Source: Prunella strophiata (lineage: Eukaryota; Chordata; Aves; Passeriformes; Prunellidae). From it: 64,000 bases of DNA. A program made the position numbers and the translations under genes. The stretch spans positions 108,908,662 to 108,972,661 of the forward strand of contig JAZBQD010000030.1 in NCBI GenBank assembly GCA_036583965.1, given 5' to 3'. The notes under the pieces are model-generated. The model saw only the letters and a program-made list of their open reading frames with translations. It was not told the DNA's origin and ran no database searches. Shown piece after piece: positions 23,313 to 37,128 of the stretch (the first letter of the stretch is position 1; each line of letters starts with the position of its first letter).

Positions 23313-25088
23313 TACTTTTTCTCAGAAAGGGCAACTCTGAATTCATCCCACAGAAAAACCCCAGAAACCCAATATTCCTGTTACACTCCATTCCCAACTC
23401 CATCCACATCCATTTTTGGACTGTACCTTTACAGAGCATCCCCTCACACAGGTGAGACTGGTCTGAGCTGGCACATAAAAAAAAATCTCAGGTACTTGCA
23501 AGAAAAGCTGCACTGACCTTGATCCTTTACCACAGCTGCCACTCCATCACCACCTCACCCTGCCAGCTGTACCTGGAGCTGCTGGCAGCATCCCCTGTGC
23601 CTCACCAGCCCAAGGAACTGACTGCATCAGCAAGTCCTGCTGTGCCAGCAGCCATTCTCCTTTTCCAGTCAGGAGTCCAGGACTTGAAGCCAATCCCAGC
23701 ACAAATCACCAGGCGTTCACCTTTTCAATAACACCATTTCTCCTTGCCTTTTTAGTCCCTCAGACAGTTTTACATGTACAACATTATGTCTCTTATTCCA
23801 AAGGCTTAAAAAAAATGAAATGTAACTCAAAAAATAAAACTATAGAAGCCTCAAATGTATTTCAATCAATTCCTGATCCATTGACTGAAAATCTCAGATG
23901 ATGCCAACAGAACAGCAGAACAACTTTGCTCTGCAGAAATCAGTGTTGCATCCTAACAATACTTTTGGTTTTAATTCTACTTCTAACAACGAAGTAAATT
24001 CCTTCGTCACATAAGCAGCCTTTTTAACAAGCTCATCAAAGGATGCTCCTTTGAAATCCTTTCACAAAGTACACCAAAAATGCACATTTGCAGGCTCATG
24101 GCACTGAGGTGGTCACTACATCCCCAAGCCCTTCAGGATACCCAGTTCACTCCAGTCAGGGTGGATGACTCATGTCAGCTGGCTTCAGTGCCCTTTGGAT
24201 GTGCCAAAAACCCATCAGCTTCATCAGCAAAAAAAAAGCTGACTGGTTGGTTACCTTCCCATTATTCTTTGGGCTGAACATCACAGCAAAGGCTTTCATA
24301 TTTTAACATTTTCATCTTTCTTTGTTTCACTCTAAATCCCAGATAATCCAGCAGACACATTCCTCCTTGGGCTTCCCATTTCCAATAAACTGCAACTGTG
24401 CTTATATAACCTCAGATAATCACTTTAAAACAAAATATTTGTTTTAAATTGGCCATGGCCACTCATGTACCTTGGGTTTGGGGGTTTGGTTTGGGGCTGT
24501 GTGTGCTAAGATTTATTTTTCAAAGTCTTAACCAGGCTTGATGAAACCCTTAAAGCTCAGAGGTATGCAGGACATGCTTCATACCTTACTCACCTTAGCC
24601 ACAAGCACACCACAAACATGAGGTCAACATGTAATACAAACCTCTGGAGCCCAGGGATGCACAAATCTAAATATTTAGGTTAGTATGTCCAACATCCCAT
24701 GTCCTGTGCATCCAAGCTCACACCCATCCATCCATCTGATGCTACTGAACCACTATTGCTGTTCAGAGAAAGGAACAGCAACCCAACAGAACCCTGGTGG
24801 GAGAAATTCCAGTTCACATTCATCTGCTGCTACAGTAAAAACCAGAGAAACTGGGGCAGAGCAAACTCTTCCTTGGGTAGGAACTTCTGAAAGGTTCAAG
24901 TTTGAAATGCAGCAAAATGTACTGAGTGTTTGTTTGGATTATCAGCTTCTTTAGAATAACTTGGTAACAAATCACTAAAACCACCTTAAAAACCTTTCTG
25001 AGCAAACATTGGCACCAGGTCCCTGCAGGCTAAAACTGAGAGACTTTCTTATTTTTTATGTACACAAAGGCCAAAGTTAATTTTCACC
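23313..25088. other. Intergenic region downstream of FUNDC1, no gene seen
   Basis: No coding exon or repeat family is recognised. It may include part of a longer FUNDC1 3' UTR if distal polyadenylation is used. Confidence 0.5.
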
Positions 25089-25627
25089 TTTAATAAGCTC
25101 ATGATTCTTTGTTATTTAATACTCTGTAAAAAGGTATTACAGATTATTGCAGTGACTTCTAAAGAAGATGGACAGCCAGGAGGCTGAAACCACAATATCA
25201 TATACAGTATGTAGTCATTGATACTACCTACTACAGCATGAAGAAAAATACTTTTTAAATAAACAGTATTTAACTGAAAACATAGAAATGGAGCTTTCAT
25301 TCTTATAGTATGGTTACATAGCTATATTCCAAGAATAACATTTTAAAAAATGCTAGATCTTGAAAGGCCATAGATAAAAAGAGACATTATGAGGATGAAC
25401 CAGTTTTGCCCAGAAATGCTATAATGAGCACACTGCACAGTTTTTCAGCAAATCCTAGTTTTATCAAGCTTCAAGAGGCAAAAGCCTGAAATGTAAAAGC
25501 TCCCAAGTTGTCTAGCTAGTCCTCTTGTCTTGCTCTGGCAGACCCAGTGACCCACACTGCTTGCAGATAGCGTGACAGAACTGATCTTGGCCGACGGGGA
25601 TCCCATCAGGAAGAGACGTTCGGGTCC
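25089..25627 (-). other. FUNDC1: FUNDC1 3' UTR (extent inferred)
   Basis: The sequence follows the FUNDC1 stop codon on the minus strand. The canonical AATAAA is absent nearby. Two ATTAAA variant polyadenylation signals occur on the minus strand at 25120-25115 and 25094-25089, so a 3' UTR of roughly 0.5-0.6 kb is plausible. The true cleavage site needs transcript data. Confidence 0.5.
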
Positions 25628-25705
25628 TTACGAAGCCAGCCCCAACAAAAAGCCTCCAACAAAGCCACTGGACACCACAATGTTCTGTTTGATAAATTCT
25701 GTTGA
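25628..25705 (-). CDS. FUNDC1: FUNDC1 coding exon 5 with stop
   Basis: The acceptor is CTTCTCAG. It encodes residues 132-156, [17 protein letters not shown] then GFLLGLAS, followed by TAA at 25630-25628. This is the third membrane segment and the conserved C-terminus. Confidence 0.97.
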   Translation of the reverse strand, partial: STEFIKQNIVVSSGFVGGFLLGLAS

Positions 25706-28700
25706 CTGAGAAGAAAAATGATATTCATAAAGTTAATTGTGTCTGACATTATTATTTAAAACTTATCACATCTCTGTAAACAAGAACACTAAACTTGTGG
25801 AGACGCGTGCAGGGGGAAGTGATGTGTCTAAAACCATATAAAAATAGGGGGAACCAGTGTAGTGCAAACTGACTCTCAGCTGTCTTTAATAATATTTTTA
25901 AAATACAGTAAACCTTTAAAAAGTCAAAATACAGAGGAATTGTTACAGCAATTTCATGCCAATACCATTTTTGTTTTGATTAAAGTAAGACATGTTTTAC
26001 AAACTACCTTGTCAAAAAAAGCATGAGCACCACCATGACTTCAACTGCAATTACATACTTGTTTAAAAGAAAAAATACTGCTTTTTGGAAGATCATTGCA
26101 AAAGAAATACACTCCATTAAGAGCCAGTTTCCTAACAACTTAATCCTAGAAAAAACCACTTATGTCTGATGACATGGCTGTACAGTATTTCAGAAATAGC
26201 AGCACAGAGTATAGCACCTTTTATCAAATGTGCCATTTCATAAATCCTCTGCTTCAAACGCTTCAGATTGGCAACTAACACACATTTACTAGAAAGTCAT
26301 ATAATCTGAGAGGAAAAAAAACAAAGGAAAACCAAAAATGCCATCCTATTCCACCCACTTCTACAGGGCCGTAGTGAAGGAGAGGTTAAGCTACTTGAGG
26401 TACAGGAGAAGCAAGAAAACCTCTCAAACTTGAACTTTCAGTTCATATTCACATTAAAATTTAAGGTAATTTTTTATCAACATATATATGCAATTCCATA
26501 CAGGTTAAATCTGAGATGTCAAAACTCATTCATTACAGAACACCAGTGTGAATATGATTCACACTGTTTCACTGTCTGCAGCACATTCCCAGTCAGGATT
26601 CTCAGTTATTCAGAATGAAACTTAGATTGCATGTATGGAACAGTGAAAAATATGTAAAAACGGGCTTTAAAAAACCCCAAACAACCACAAAATTGATTAA
26701 ATAGAAGTCTTCAAATGACAGGGTGAAACAGCCCCAGTAACACTGATCAGTACCACAGCTACCTCTTCTCAACATAGTAGGCAACTGGCAGATTCTGCAG
26801 ACAGACATTCTCCAAAATGAATAAAAGTGAGATAAAATCACAACTCCTGTTACAAAGTAGCTACAGCTTTTCTGCAAAAAAAGTCATTCTTGTCCAGACA
26901 AGTAATTTTATTATCAGCAGTCTAAGAAGATTTGGGTTTTGTCTTTGTAGTTACCATGTTTTACCCACACCATCCTGAACTTTTTACCATGTCATGACCT
27001 CATTGGCTTTATCACCTGCCAAGAACAAATTTTGTCTTTTTATCAGTGACCAAACCAGAAAGCTGAATGACTAAAAGACAGCACAATCTGATTACTGTTA
27101 AATAAATTATAAAGCCAAACTATTTTTGATGTGTTCCAGTTTTGCATCTGCATTTTCAACTCATTATCACCTGCAGTGGAAGGTCAGAAAACCTGACTGG
27201 TAAAAAGGAGTTTATCCACCTTAGACTCACCTCTTCAATGAGAGTGTTGATTTCTGGAGCTGCCTTATTTGCACGCTTTTTTAACTGTTTTTTTGCTTTG
27301 TTTACATCTTTTTCAACTCTCTTCCAGTCAACTTGTACATATCCACTGTGACTAGCAATCTAGGGAAATAAAGGGCAGTTAGTACAGCTGCAATTCACAT
27401 TTCATGAGTCAAAATACATTGTCTTGGTGCCTATAAAATCGTTTTTATTTTTACTTATTACAGATACAGGAAAAGACATTCTTCCAATTTCAGCAGGTTC
27501 TCTGCTTCAAACCTTTCCTCAGTGACAGCAGCTCAAATTAGAACAAGCAATGGCAAAGTTCAGTAGACTCTTGTTAATTTTAGCAGTTCTCTGTTTTTAG
27601 TTATAAAAGCTTTGCAATGTTTTTCCTTCAGCATTTACTGTAACTTTACTTGTAAGAAAAATACATTCATAGGACAACAATGAAGAAACTCTTTTGTTTC
27701 AGCTTCTTTCAGAATTGTAGAATTCTGATTTGTGGCAGAGTATCCAGGGCTAATCAAAATCATCATTAGAAGCACTGAAAACTCTTTATTTTATCCTACA
27801 CAATTTAAACTGTCCAACAACAACAACAAAGTACTCATTACAAGAGAATTCTCACCCTTCTTACAAAACAAAACCATTAAGTAGAAAAATAACACAGCCT
27901 GAGAACAGCACAAGTTCTGTAAAATCAGAAAAAATAGTATGTTTGAGGAGACTGGTTCCTACCAATTTACACAAAAACTTCCAAATGTTTTAGCTTGTCT
28001 AACCATCATCCCAAATCTTTGCCTCATTTGTATTACTAATATCTGACTGTTCTAGAAAACAGTTAAACAACTCATCATTTGGGGGGAAAAAAAAAGAGAA
28101 AAAAAATCAAAATTAAGAATTACTGCTCATTTTAACTGTTAGGACAAATAGCTATAAACCACTACACTTACATGTAAATGATTGTTATACAAAAACTCCT
28201 TGTAAAGTGTGAGATTTCTCAGGTACTCTAAGGTCACATGTGGGTGGGAAATCCTACCTAATTCACCTACCAGCCTTCTATGCAAACTGTCCAGTTGGTA
28301 AGCATAAGTCACAGATAATGAACTTCTGTGGAACAAGGTATTTAAATATACAATTTATTAGATTTAGCCTAAATACACAATTTATTAGGTTTAGCTTCAC
28401 ATCACTTACAGGCTCTGAAGTTTGACTTTCACATGGATCTTTCTACCAAATAACTGAAATTAGACCATCTAGCTTGTGCTACAACTGCCACAGTAACTAA
28501 GCAACCTATTTCACCACAAACTGAGGATTTCATAATCCAGAAAAAAAAAAAAAATTAAACAAGTGTCAGACAGATTTTGTCTGAATTCAAAACAAAGCTT
28601 CTAGAAGATCACCTCTGCAAGAAAGTCAACTTCAGTTTCCACCTTTGCATACTTAAAAAAAACCAATTCACTGGACAAATGCAAAATGAACTTACTATAT

Positions 28701-31700
28701 TTTAAAATCTCTTTAACTTCATGCCTCTGAATGTAATTAATAACAAATTAATTGACTTTGCCTGTCTACTGTAAAACCATTTATTCACATGGGCACTAGT
28801 GGCAGGCAGGGACTGCTCATTAAGGGCTGTCTGTACAGTATGAAAGCAGGAAACCTTTTTAAAAACTGTACTGGTTGCACATCCAGTCACTGGATGACAT
28901 ACCAGGAAAAGAAAAACAGCTGCACATTGTGGCAATTGTTATTTTATGAATTTAACATGACCACAAGAATTTCAAAAAGGCCCCAGCATTGAATTGGTGC
29001 CTTCTCACTCACACAACTGAAAATTAAATGTGACTGATCCACTCAGCCCAACACAATGTAAGAAATGCTAATGTATCTGCTTGCTTGTAAAATGCAAATG
29101 GCTCTTGGAAGAAACATTTCATTAAGACAACTTTAATTAGCTCAGTTATCCAGAGAGCACAAAGATGAGGCAGAAGTTTTTAATTAAGATCTGTTTGTAA
29201 CTACTGCAGAGCTTACACTTGTATCAAAACCAGACATCTCTTCTCCCTGAACCTTGTAGCCCTGAAATAAGAGATTCCAAATTCTACTTACTGAGTGTTT
29301 ATAAAATAAGCAACAGAGGGTAATGTTTTGAATATAAATTTTTTTAACTGAGAAAAAAACCCTGTGCTTTGGCAGTGACAGAACCTGTGTCATATCTACT
29401 TTGGCTGCAACCCCACTAATTACATAATTTCATATATAAGTGCAGAAATAATACCACTGAACTCAAATGCTGAAAAAACAGACTTCAATTTTTAGACTCC
29501 AATGTACCATAAAAATTACTTTCTTATAACAATAAATTTACTGAAATGTAAATTCTCAAAATTTACTATTTTTTTAAACTCAGGCCCTACAACAACCAAA
29601 TAAAATAACAAAATCCCATTATCATATCCATACTTGGCTATATTAAGAAGTCATATAGGTCTATACATATTAAGTGCACATATTATTAAAGAGACTTATG
29701 GGGGAGTGGATTTTGGGTTATACAGGAATCTCTCTATATATGATAATGGAATAATAGATATATGCTTATCTATATATCTCATAGCTCATTATTTGTTCAA
29801 GACCTTCCAAAAGTGTTGAAAAAATAACAGAATTTTTTCAAAAAGGCAATTGAAAAAATACATCAGTGCAGGAACACTAAAAATGTGTTATCTTTCTTGA
29901 CATTAATTAAGGAAAACTGAGAATCTTCAAGGGCAGACCTCATTTTGGGGGTGATACTGGAGAGGCACACAGGTACTTTGTTATTGTGAAACATTAACAC
30001 AAATAATGAGCAGAAAAATGTTTTGGAGCAAAAAATCTGTACAGCAAGATGGGACAAAAGAATTTTAATTTCCTCAAGGCAAAATGTCACACTAAAAGAG
30101 CCCAAGCAAGGCCAGAAGGCACAGGTGAGCTCAGCTGCAGGGCACAGAATTCACAGGCACTTTGAGGCATTTTCTGCTGTTTAGGAAGGGAACAAGGCCC
30201 AGTTTCCACAATAGATCTGACAAGTCTCTCAGCTCAACACACACTGACAAGGAGGGACTGAGAAGTGACACAACACTTTGTGTAAGAGTTGAACTGCAGA
30301 GGTTGTGCCCTCAGCCACCATCTGCAGGCACAGATGCTCTGTCCCTTCACTTCATGGCAGAACCTGCCACAAACTTGGCATTTCTTTATCAGGCCAACTC
30401 CCATTTGCTTTGGCTGCTCCACTGAATATTCCCTCTAAGTGTGCACACATCAACTGTGGGACATTCAACATAAAATTGAATCCAGCTCTTCCTCACTAAG
30501 CCCCCAGCCTCAGAAGCAGGTTGGTCTCTCCCTGGCAATGTCACTGGGATGCCACTTTGGCTTGGAATTACATGGTCCTTAAGGTTCCTTCCAACCCAAC
30601 CCATGCTCTGATTCCTTGATCATCATGATGCACTAGCAACAAAGTACAAGATAAAGCCAAGGACATCTCAGAGTTTATTTTGTTTCTTGTGTTTTCACAT
30701 ATTTACCTTTCCTAAATTAGAACATAATTTAATGAAGAATTCAATTTAATTCATCAATGGCATATTAATGGGCTGAGGAAAAATGTGTTAGTGAAAGCAA
30801 TAAATAACTGAATAAAAATCCAATTTCATTCTTAAATAATAGACAACGCAGAACAGAAAAAGCTGTAATTTGTATGCTCACTGTAGAGCAAAAAACAATG
30901 AAACTGCTCTTGAGGATATAGTAATTTAAAAATAAAGAGCTATTAGGTGCTCATTAGGAACAATTGTTTTTAACCCATTCACTGCAGTAGATCCAAGAGT
31001 ACATGAGTTCATACTTCCCTACTCTTCAGGATTTTACCAAACTGTGCTGTATAAATGAGAAGTTACACAAGGAAAATCCATTACTTGTCATGAGAAAAGC
31101 ACTGTATTTTCCTTAATATAGTGCCTGGATATTGCTCTTATACCAGCATATTTGAAGAACTACATCTATTTCACAAAAAAAAAAAACATAGTTAATAATC
31201 AAATAAGAATTCATCAAATTAAGGTGTGGAAGTATTCACTGCAAAGATGTGACAACAGACCATGATTTTGAAAAATTGTGCAAATTTCACGTAATTTTTA
31301 TTCTTTTTCTCCAACTACTTTTCAGATAATCTGTATTAAGACTGAAGTTCTAGATCACTTACAAAAACACGAAAAATATTTTTTGCTTCCTGTACAAACT
31401 GACACTGAAAAATGTACTGCTTTCAGTTTCCTACTATGTTTCTTGGGATGAAGTCATCATCCACTGAAGAAAAAAATGTGTTTTTTAAATTTTAAAACTG
31501 AAATGTTTTACTGAATGGGCTTTAGCCAAGAATCTTGCCTTCTGTAGTTATTATTCTTGTTCTACTATGTAATTATAATGTCAATATTGCAATCAGCAGT
31601 TGAAATGAAATCTGCAACTTCAGAGAAATTTACAGATAAAAAGAACTTTCTAGTAATGTGCTGAAATACTCTTTGCCCACTCAGGGGAAGCACTGAACAC

Positions 31701-34700
31701 GTATTCATAGAATCAGGATGTGTGATCTTTAAATGAAAAAATTAAAGACTACAGAAATGTAATTACACCATAGAATTTATGACTCAGCCTTAAAATGCAA
31801 AATGTTTTGAATTAAAAAGAGAGACCAAGGCATTTACTTCATTTCCTTTCAAGAGAATCTGATCTTACTTAAGATATAGACAATCCAATCAAAATACTTA
31901 ACTCACATTTCCTCTTGGATAATATTCCTTTTTGGATTCAGTGTAAATGAGATCAACCAAGAAACCAGACACTCAACCACATGGCAAATCTATTGCATGT
32001 ACAGGAAAGCTCCCCAAACTTCACAGCTCAAGAAGCAAAAATCCTGCACAAGTGATGTGTTTTATTCAATTTCCATTCTCCTTTGTCTACAGGTCTCAGC
32101 TTTAACTTTTCAGCTTCCTGCAGTCAGGAGCACTGAGGAAGGCACCTGCAGCAATCTGCTGCCTCCAGCCTGGGTGCTTCTATCTGGCAGCTCTTCAGTC
32201 ATATTGATTAAAAAAATTATCATTAATTGAATTAAGACCAATGGCACACAAAACATGGGAAGAGGAAAAAACCGAAACTAGCCCCTAAACCAGAGGGGAC
32301 CATGATTATGAAGGAAGTGTGTGTACTTCACACAACAGGCAACATCTCAAGGTGTTACACAGCAGCAGTTACCACCCCACCCTTCCTGATCAGTGCCTGA
32401 CTGCACCAGCCACTACAATCAAAAGAAATAAAAGCAGGATATGCCTTTCAGAAACCCTCCAGGGTGATGATGGAAAGAATAAATATATCTTTAACTTCCC
32501 CTCTCAAGAAACTGTGTATCACTGAGCCTAAGTAGGCACCAATCTATATCCCCTAGAACAATCTGAGGAAAAATGAGAAGCTCACAGGTATTAAGGCATG
32601 AAAAATGCCAGTAAAATCCTAGGCATCTTAACAGAAGGACACATGAAATTCTCCTTTAATTGAAGCTTAATCTAATTTAAAGGTTTTTTGGAAATATATC
32701 CTCCCCTAATCACAGTATCTGATGAAAAATGCAAATGATCATGCTAGATAACATAATTAAAAACTTCTGAACCCGAAAGCCAGCAGAGAGAGGAATGCAA
32801 TGAAGCTGTCAAAATTCAGCCAGGCTTTAGAGATTCAATAGATAAAACATGGCAAGGGGCAGAAAACAGAAAAACACAGCTCATACTGGGACCAGAACAA
32901 GCTTTCCCAGGCAACTGCCAAAGCAGCCTAAAGCTGTGATAAAATTCTCAAACCAATGTGAAACAAACACATTTTAAATTCTCCCTAAGCATAGGTTTAC
33001 AGGCAGTTCCTCTCATCTGGTAACATCAAATTATGCACAGTACCTCAGCTTCTGCACTGAAGTTCTCTTGTCTTACAACAAACTATTTTACAGGACAGAG
33101 TAGATTCTGATTTACCACTGATTTTCAGAAATATCTCTTCTGTACATTTGTACACAATATTCCAGCTCAAATGCAAGGTTTTGACTGATAAGACTACAAA
33201 GATGAAGTAGATAAGAAACCTTCCTAATTAAATATTACCCAACAGCTGTGTTTTTCCTATTGTTTAGTAAATAACATTTGCCAACTTATAAAGCATGAAA
33301 TGCTACATACTTGAAGCAGAAGAAAGCCACCACCTACTGCAGTTGCTGCAAGCTTTCCGACTTTCTGGAACAAAAATCCCGCACACCTTAGGGGAACAAA
33401 ACAAAAAAGAAACCCAGTCTAATGAAGTTTTCTGCTGAACAATGCCACACTACACAATTCCTGACTGCAACTATTACCATGATTTCATTTAAAAAGCAAA
33501 TGTATCATTTCATATTTACAAATTTAAAAATCAATTGCTATTTAATGCAAGCAATATTAAATTAACAATGTCTAAAACAAGACAATGTGAGTAATGGTTG
33601 CTTGTTCCTGGCTGTCTGATAGCCCCTTTAAAGTAAGCTTGAGATCTCTAGATCTTATTGCTATTAAATGCAGCATGTTAATAAAGCAGAACATAATTAC
33701 TAACAGTGCTACTGTAACCTGTTCCCAAGTGGAATGTAAATCCATTATACCATAATTTACATTAACTACACAACTCATACTGAAAGACCTCAGTAAAAAG
33801 CAGCACATCCCTACCACAAGAGTTAAACTCAGCGAGGCCACTCTGCTGGGACATGGCATTAAGTCTATTTTTAATGGATCAAGGCAACCAGAAAATCACC
33901 TTGTTCTCAGTCTCCAAACCCTCCCTCATCAAATGGAGAACAGCACAGATATTGACACTACAGGACAATGATAAGGCAGGAAGGGGCCTCTGGAGGTCAC
34001 CTGGGCAGTCACCTTCCCAAAACTGCTGCAGAGCCCAATCCAATCTCGAGGCTCCATCAGGCTGCCAAGAGCCCTGACTCAGACATGAGTTTCCAAGGCT
34101 GATGGTTCCACAACTTCCCTGGGCAATTCCAGTGTGTCTAAACACTGGCCCACACACAGAGGGGAATTTTTCCCCCTGCATATAAAGAATGAATTCTTAT
34201 TTATATACATCAGTAGGCACCCAGAGAGATGTGCATCTACAGATACTGAAATGTGCATTTTCCAGATCATTCAATAAGCCAATTTTTATGGATGCCAGAT
34301 GAACTATTCCCTAGAAACTTCTGAGTTTACATGTACACATATAACTTTAAAAAATAATTTTAAAGCTACAGAAGCAAATAAAAAACGCTGACTGAAAGCT
34401 AAACCCCACTCCACAAAGCTGTGCTGAGCCTGGGCACAACAAATTAATTTTTAGTCTATTTCATCTTCCAATTCTTGCATAATCCCTCTTCAAAAGTCAC
34501 TGTGCTACCATAATGGTGTTTTTCAATGAATTTAGTTTTTCTGTGTACTGGAATAGACAAATACCATTCAAATACCTCAAGTAACAAATATCTTGACACA
34601 GCTGTTTAGGCTGTGACCACATCTTCCAGTTTAAGTTCTCATCTTTACTGTCTAGCTTTCACCATGAATTATTCCAGTATAACTAGGCTACAGTATCTCT

Positions 34701-37026
34701 CTTCAGTTAACATCAGAGCAATCTGTGAATTTGCTCAACATGGCTGCAGCTCAATTTAGAGGAAAAAACAGTCTCCAGGAAATGGGGTTCTTAATTAAAA
34801 GTATATTTTGCCATCTTTTTTTTTTCCTTCATTTCTTTTATCTGTAAAATATATCTCAGCTGTAATATAACTAGGTTTCTAAATCTAGACTAGTAAGGAA
34901 ATAAGCTTTTCCATACAAAATAAAAGTTACATGCAGTAATTTTCCATTTATTTCTTGTCATTTTAGAGCTCTGACATTTTCCCAAATCCTTTCCACAGTA
35001 ACTAGTATGAGTTCCCTTGGATAACTGATGTTTCACCACTATTAAAAAACACTTCATAATGATGAGTCAGAGTAACAAGCTAAAATTGTTCACACATGAA
35101 TAATCTTGATCAACGCCAAAGGAAATCCCATTAAACACATATTTATCTGCTTTGAATACCCTTGGAAATGGATCTTCTAACAAAAGTTAAAGGTCTAGGT
35201 CAGTTATGGAAAGGGAAGCTCCCTCACCAGCCAGTCACACCTCCCATCACAATCTGTGTGGCTACAGAGTATTTTTCTACAATTGGTCCTGAGCTGCGGC
35301 CAAACAAACGGTTCCACCAATGGTGACGTCGAGCGTATTCCGTTAGATCCAGCACTTCGTAGGAGTCATCGTCGCTGTCATGGTCTGAAAAAGAAAAAGC
35401 AATTTAAAATAAAGTCATTTTCTCAGTTGTAGAGTAAGTTAGCAATTTATGTGAAAAGCCCAGACCCAGTGTGGGCATTAACTGGGTAATCCAATGGTTT
35501 AAATTGTAGTGTACAAGCTACCTATGGTCCAGCAGCTCCCAGAACAAAGGATTTTGGGATTCTATGCCATGATCAAAGCTATAGGGGTGGTATAATCAAT
35601 AAAATCCATAACTGGCACTACAAAGGGGAACAAGAAACCCCCACCTGTTCAATTACAGGAACCAAGAGGCATCAGATGAAACTACCAGTTAGCTCATTCA
35701 ACACAAACAAAAAAACCCAACAAAAACAAAAAAGAAGGGACACACCAACACTTGGAAAGATTAAGAACTTGTGGCCCAGTGCTCTCCTCAGAGCATGGCA
35801 TCAGCATTTGCAACTTCTGTTCCTTTTCCACAACAAATGAAACAGATGATGCTGGAACTTCAATTAAGATCAATGTTCACATGACAATTCTGTCAATGTC
35901 TTCAAAACCAGGCATCCTACAACTTCAAATTAAGAGATCCTCAACACCATGTATACTCAAAACATCAGAGGAAAGTGATGGGTCTAGATTTTTAAAGAAA
36001 AATATTTAAAAGTGCATCACATCCTGTGACATACACACATGAACTGAAGTCCACTTTGTTATATTTGAGGTTAAATCTAAACTCAGCAGTACGGGTCGGA
36101 CATTCCAGAAATTAGGAGCATTTAAATTATTACCTAGAATTAAAGTAAGACTGTAGATAAAAACATTTTATTAGAATTTTGACAGCTTTTTAACTTGTAC
36201 TATCAGTATGGGTAAAAACTTCAAAGACTGCAAGATGTACACTTGTAGGTGTGCATTATTTCCCTTTATTACCACATGTTCTTGAGTACTAAATAATAAA
36301 TAGTGAGATCCATAATGCTGCAAAGTTGTTATTGAATGTTCTTTCTTTGAGGTATTGAGGACAACATGTTTAACTTCTTTAGATGGAGAATATTAAAACA
36401 CTGCCATGAACAGTTACATTAATTCTGCCATTAAATTATTATTCAAACCAAAATTCGTGTACACAAGTATAACACGTTCCGTGGCGAATAACACTGCCAG
36501 AGCGTTTTCTACTGATGAAAAATACTCCCCGCATGCGGCAAATGATGTTTTTGGACATTCCCCAAGCACATCGAGCTGTGCCAGTGCCGAAAGGCGCCGC
36601 ATGACGAGGCCACAGCGATGCCCTGACAGCCGCGCACGGTGAAGGATGCGGCGGCCATGGGGGCTGGAGGCGCCCGGCTCCCGTCCCGCATCCCCGCGCT
36701 CCGTGAGGGCTCGGCCAGCACTCATTCTGTCTGCGGGCCTGGCTAGAAGGGGTTTCGATTGTTAAATCCCGGGAAGGAGCTTTATCCCGGGTGATGCCGG
36801 GGCCGATGCGCCGGGCCGCGCGGTGGAGGGGGGACACGCAACGGACTGGGGAGGCGCAGAGCCCGGGCCATCCCTCCCCGCCCCCGGGACGCAGCGCGGG
36901 CAGCGGGAGGGGGCTGCCCGCCGCCCGCGAGAGGAGGAAGGGCGCCCGCCGCGGCGCCTCCTCCCCGCTCCCGTCAGGAAGGGGCCAGCACTGACCTGAG
37001 GCGGAGCGGGGCCGCCGCGCCGCCAT
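25628..37026 (-). CDS. FUNDC1: FUNDC1, FUN14-domain mitophagy receptor (complete, 5 coding exons)
   Basis: FUNDC1 is a three-pass outer-mitochondrial-membrane protein that recruits LC3/GABARAP during hypoxia-induced mitophagy and works at ER-mitochondria contacts. The coding exons are 37026-36996, 35384-35228, 33386-33311, 27359-27231 and 25705-25628. All introns are GT-AG and the phases join cleanly. The 471-nt CDS gives 156 residues, against 155 in human. The cytosolic N-terminus carries the LC3-interacting motif YEVL at residues 19-22 after an acidic DSDDDS run. Ser14, Ser18 and Tyr19 correspond to the human CK2 (Ser13), ULK1 (Ser17) and Src (Tyr18) sites. Membrane segments fall near 50-69, 74-95 and 136-155, each glycine-rich. 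A basic KKQLKKR helix lies at about 101-117, and the protein ends FLLGLAS. Residues 2-12 diverge from mammals. Introns are about 1.6, 1.8, 6.0 and 1.5 kb. Confidence 0.97.
25706..27230 (-). other. FUNDC1 intron 4
   Basis: AT-rich intron with no recognised nested element. Confidence 0.85.
27231..27359 (-). CDS. FUNDC1: FUNDC1 coding exon 4 (amphipathic basic helix)
   Basis: The acceptor is TTTCCCTAG and the donor is GTGAGT. The 43 codons, residues 89-131, run from [14 protein letters not shown] to PEINTLIEE. The Lys/Arg-rich helix matches the FUN14 family. Confidence 0.97.
27360..33310 (-). other. FUNDC1 intron 3 (about 6 kb)
   Basis: The largest intron. It contains a short 25-base tandem duplication near 28347-28395 (CAATTTATTAG then TTTAGC, twice), A-rich runs, and a small CR1 terminus near 30560. 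No nested gene is supported. Confidence 0.85.
30560..30618 (+). mobile_element. Short CR1 3' terminus in FUNDC1 intron 3
   Basis: It reads TGGAATTACATGGTCCTTAAGGTTCCTTCCAACCCAACCCATGCTCTGATTCC, matching the last 50-60 bases of CR1. It is antisense to FUNDC1. Confidence 0.7.
33311..33386 (-). CDS. FUNDC1: FUNDC1 coding exon 3 (loop and second membrane segment)
   Basis: The acceptor is CCCCTAAG and the donor is GTATGT. It completes Trp63 and encodes residues 64-88, [17 protein letters not shown] then GGGFLLLQ, the hallmark of FUN14 proteins. Confidence 0.97.
33387..35227 (-). other. FUNDC1 intron 2
   Basis: A 1.8-kb intron with one eroded CR1 at about 33979-34190 and otherwise AT-rich unique DNA. 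Confidence 0.85.
33979..34190 (-). mobile_element. Eroded CR1 fragment in FUNDC1 intron 2
   Basis: The plus strand reads GGGGCCTCTGGAGGTCACCTGGGCAGTC, GCTGATGGTTCCACAACTTCCCTGGGCAATTCCAGTGTGTCTAAACACTG, then GGGGAATTTTT. This follows the reverse complement of the CR1 3' region with many changes. Confidence 0.65.
35228..35384 (-). CDS. FUNDC1: FUNDC1 coding exon 2 (LIR motif and first membrane segment)
   Basis: The acceptor is TTTTTCAG and the donor is GTGAGG. The exon encodes residues 11-62 and two bases of Trp63, including [20 protein letters not shown] and most of the first membrane helix. It is almost identical to the human exon. Confidence 0.97.
35385..36995 (-). other. FUNDC1 intron 1
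   Basis: The intron's 5' half (36470-36995) is CpG-rich and continues the promoter island. The 3' half is AT-rich with no recognised element. The long minus-strand open frame from 37224 through here is a by-product of GC content. Confidence 0.8.
36996..37026 (-). CDS. FUNDC1: FUNDC1 coding exon 1
   Basis: The exon gives [10 protein letters not shown] plus the first base of the next codon, followed by donor GTCAGT. The ATG lies in AACATGGCGGC, which also fits a YY1 site. The next in-frame Met would skip the LIR motif, so this start is preferred. Confidence 0.92.
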
Positions 37027-37128
37027 GTTGGCCGGGCTGAGGCGGCGAGCGGCCTCCCCGCTGCGCCCCCAGCGGCCGCTCGCGCCCCGCCCCGCCCCGC
37101 CGCGGTGCCGCCCCCTCGCGGCCGCTCC

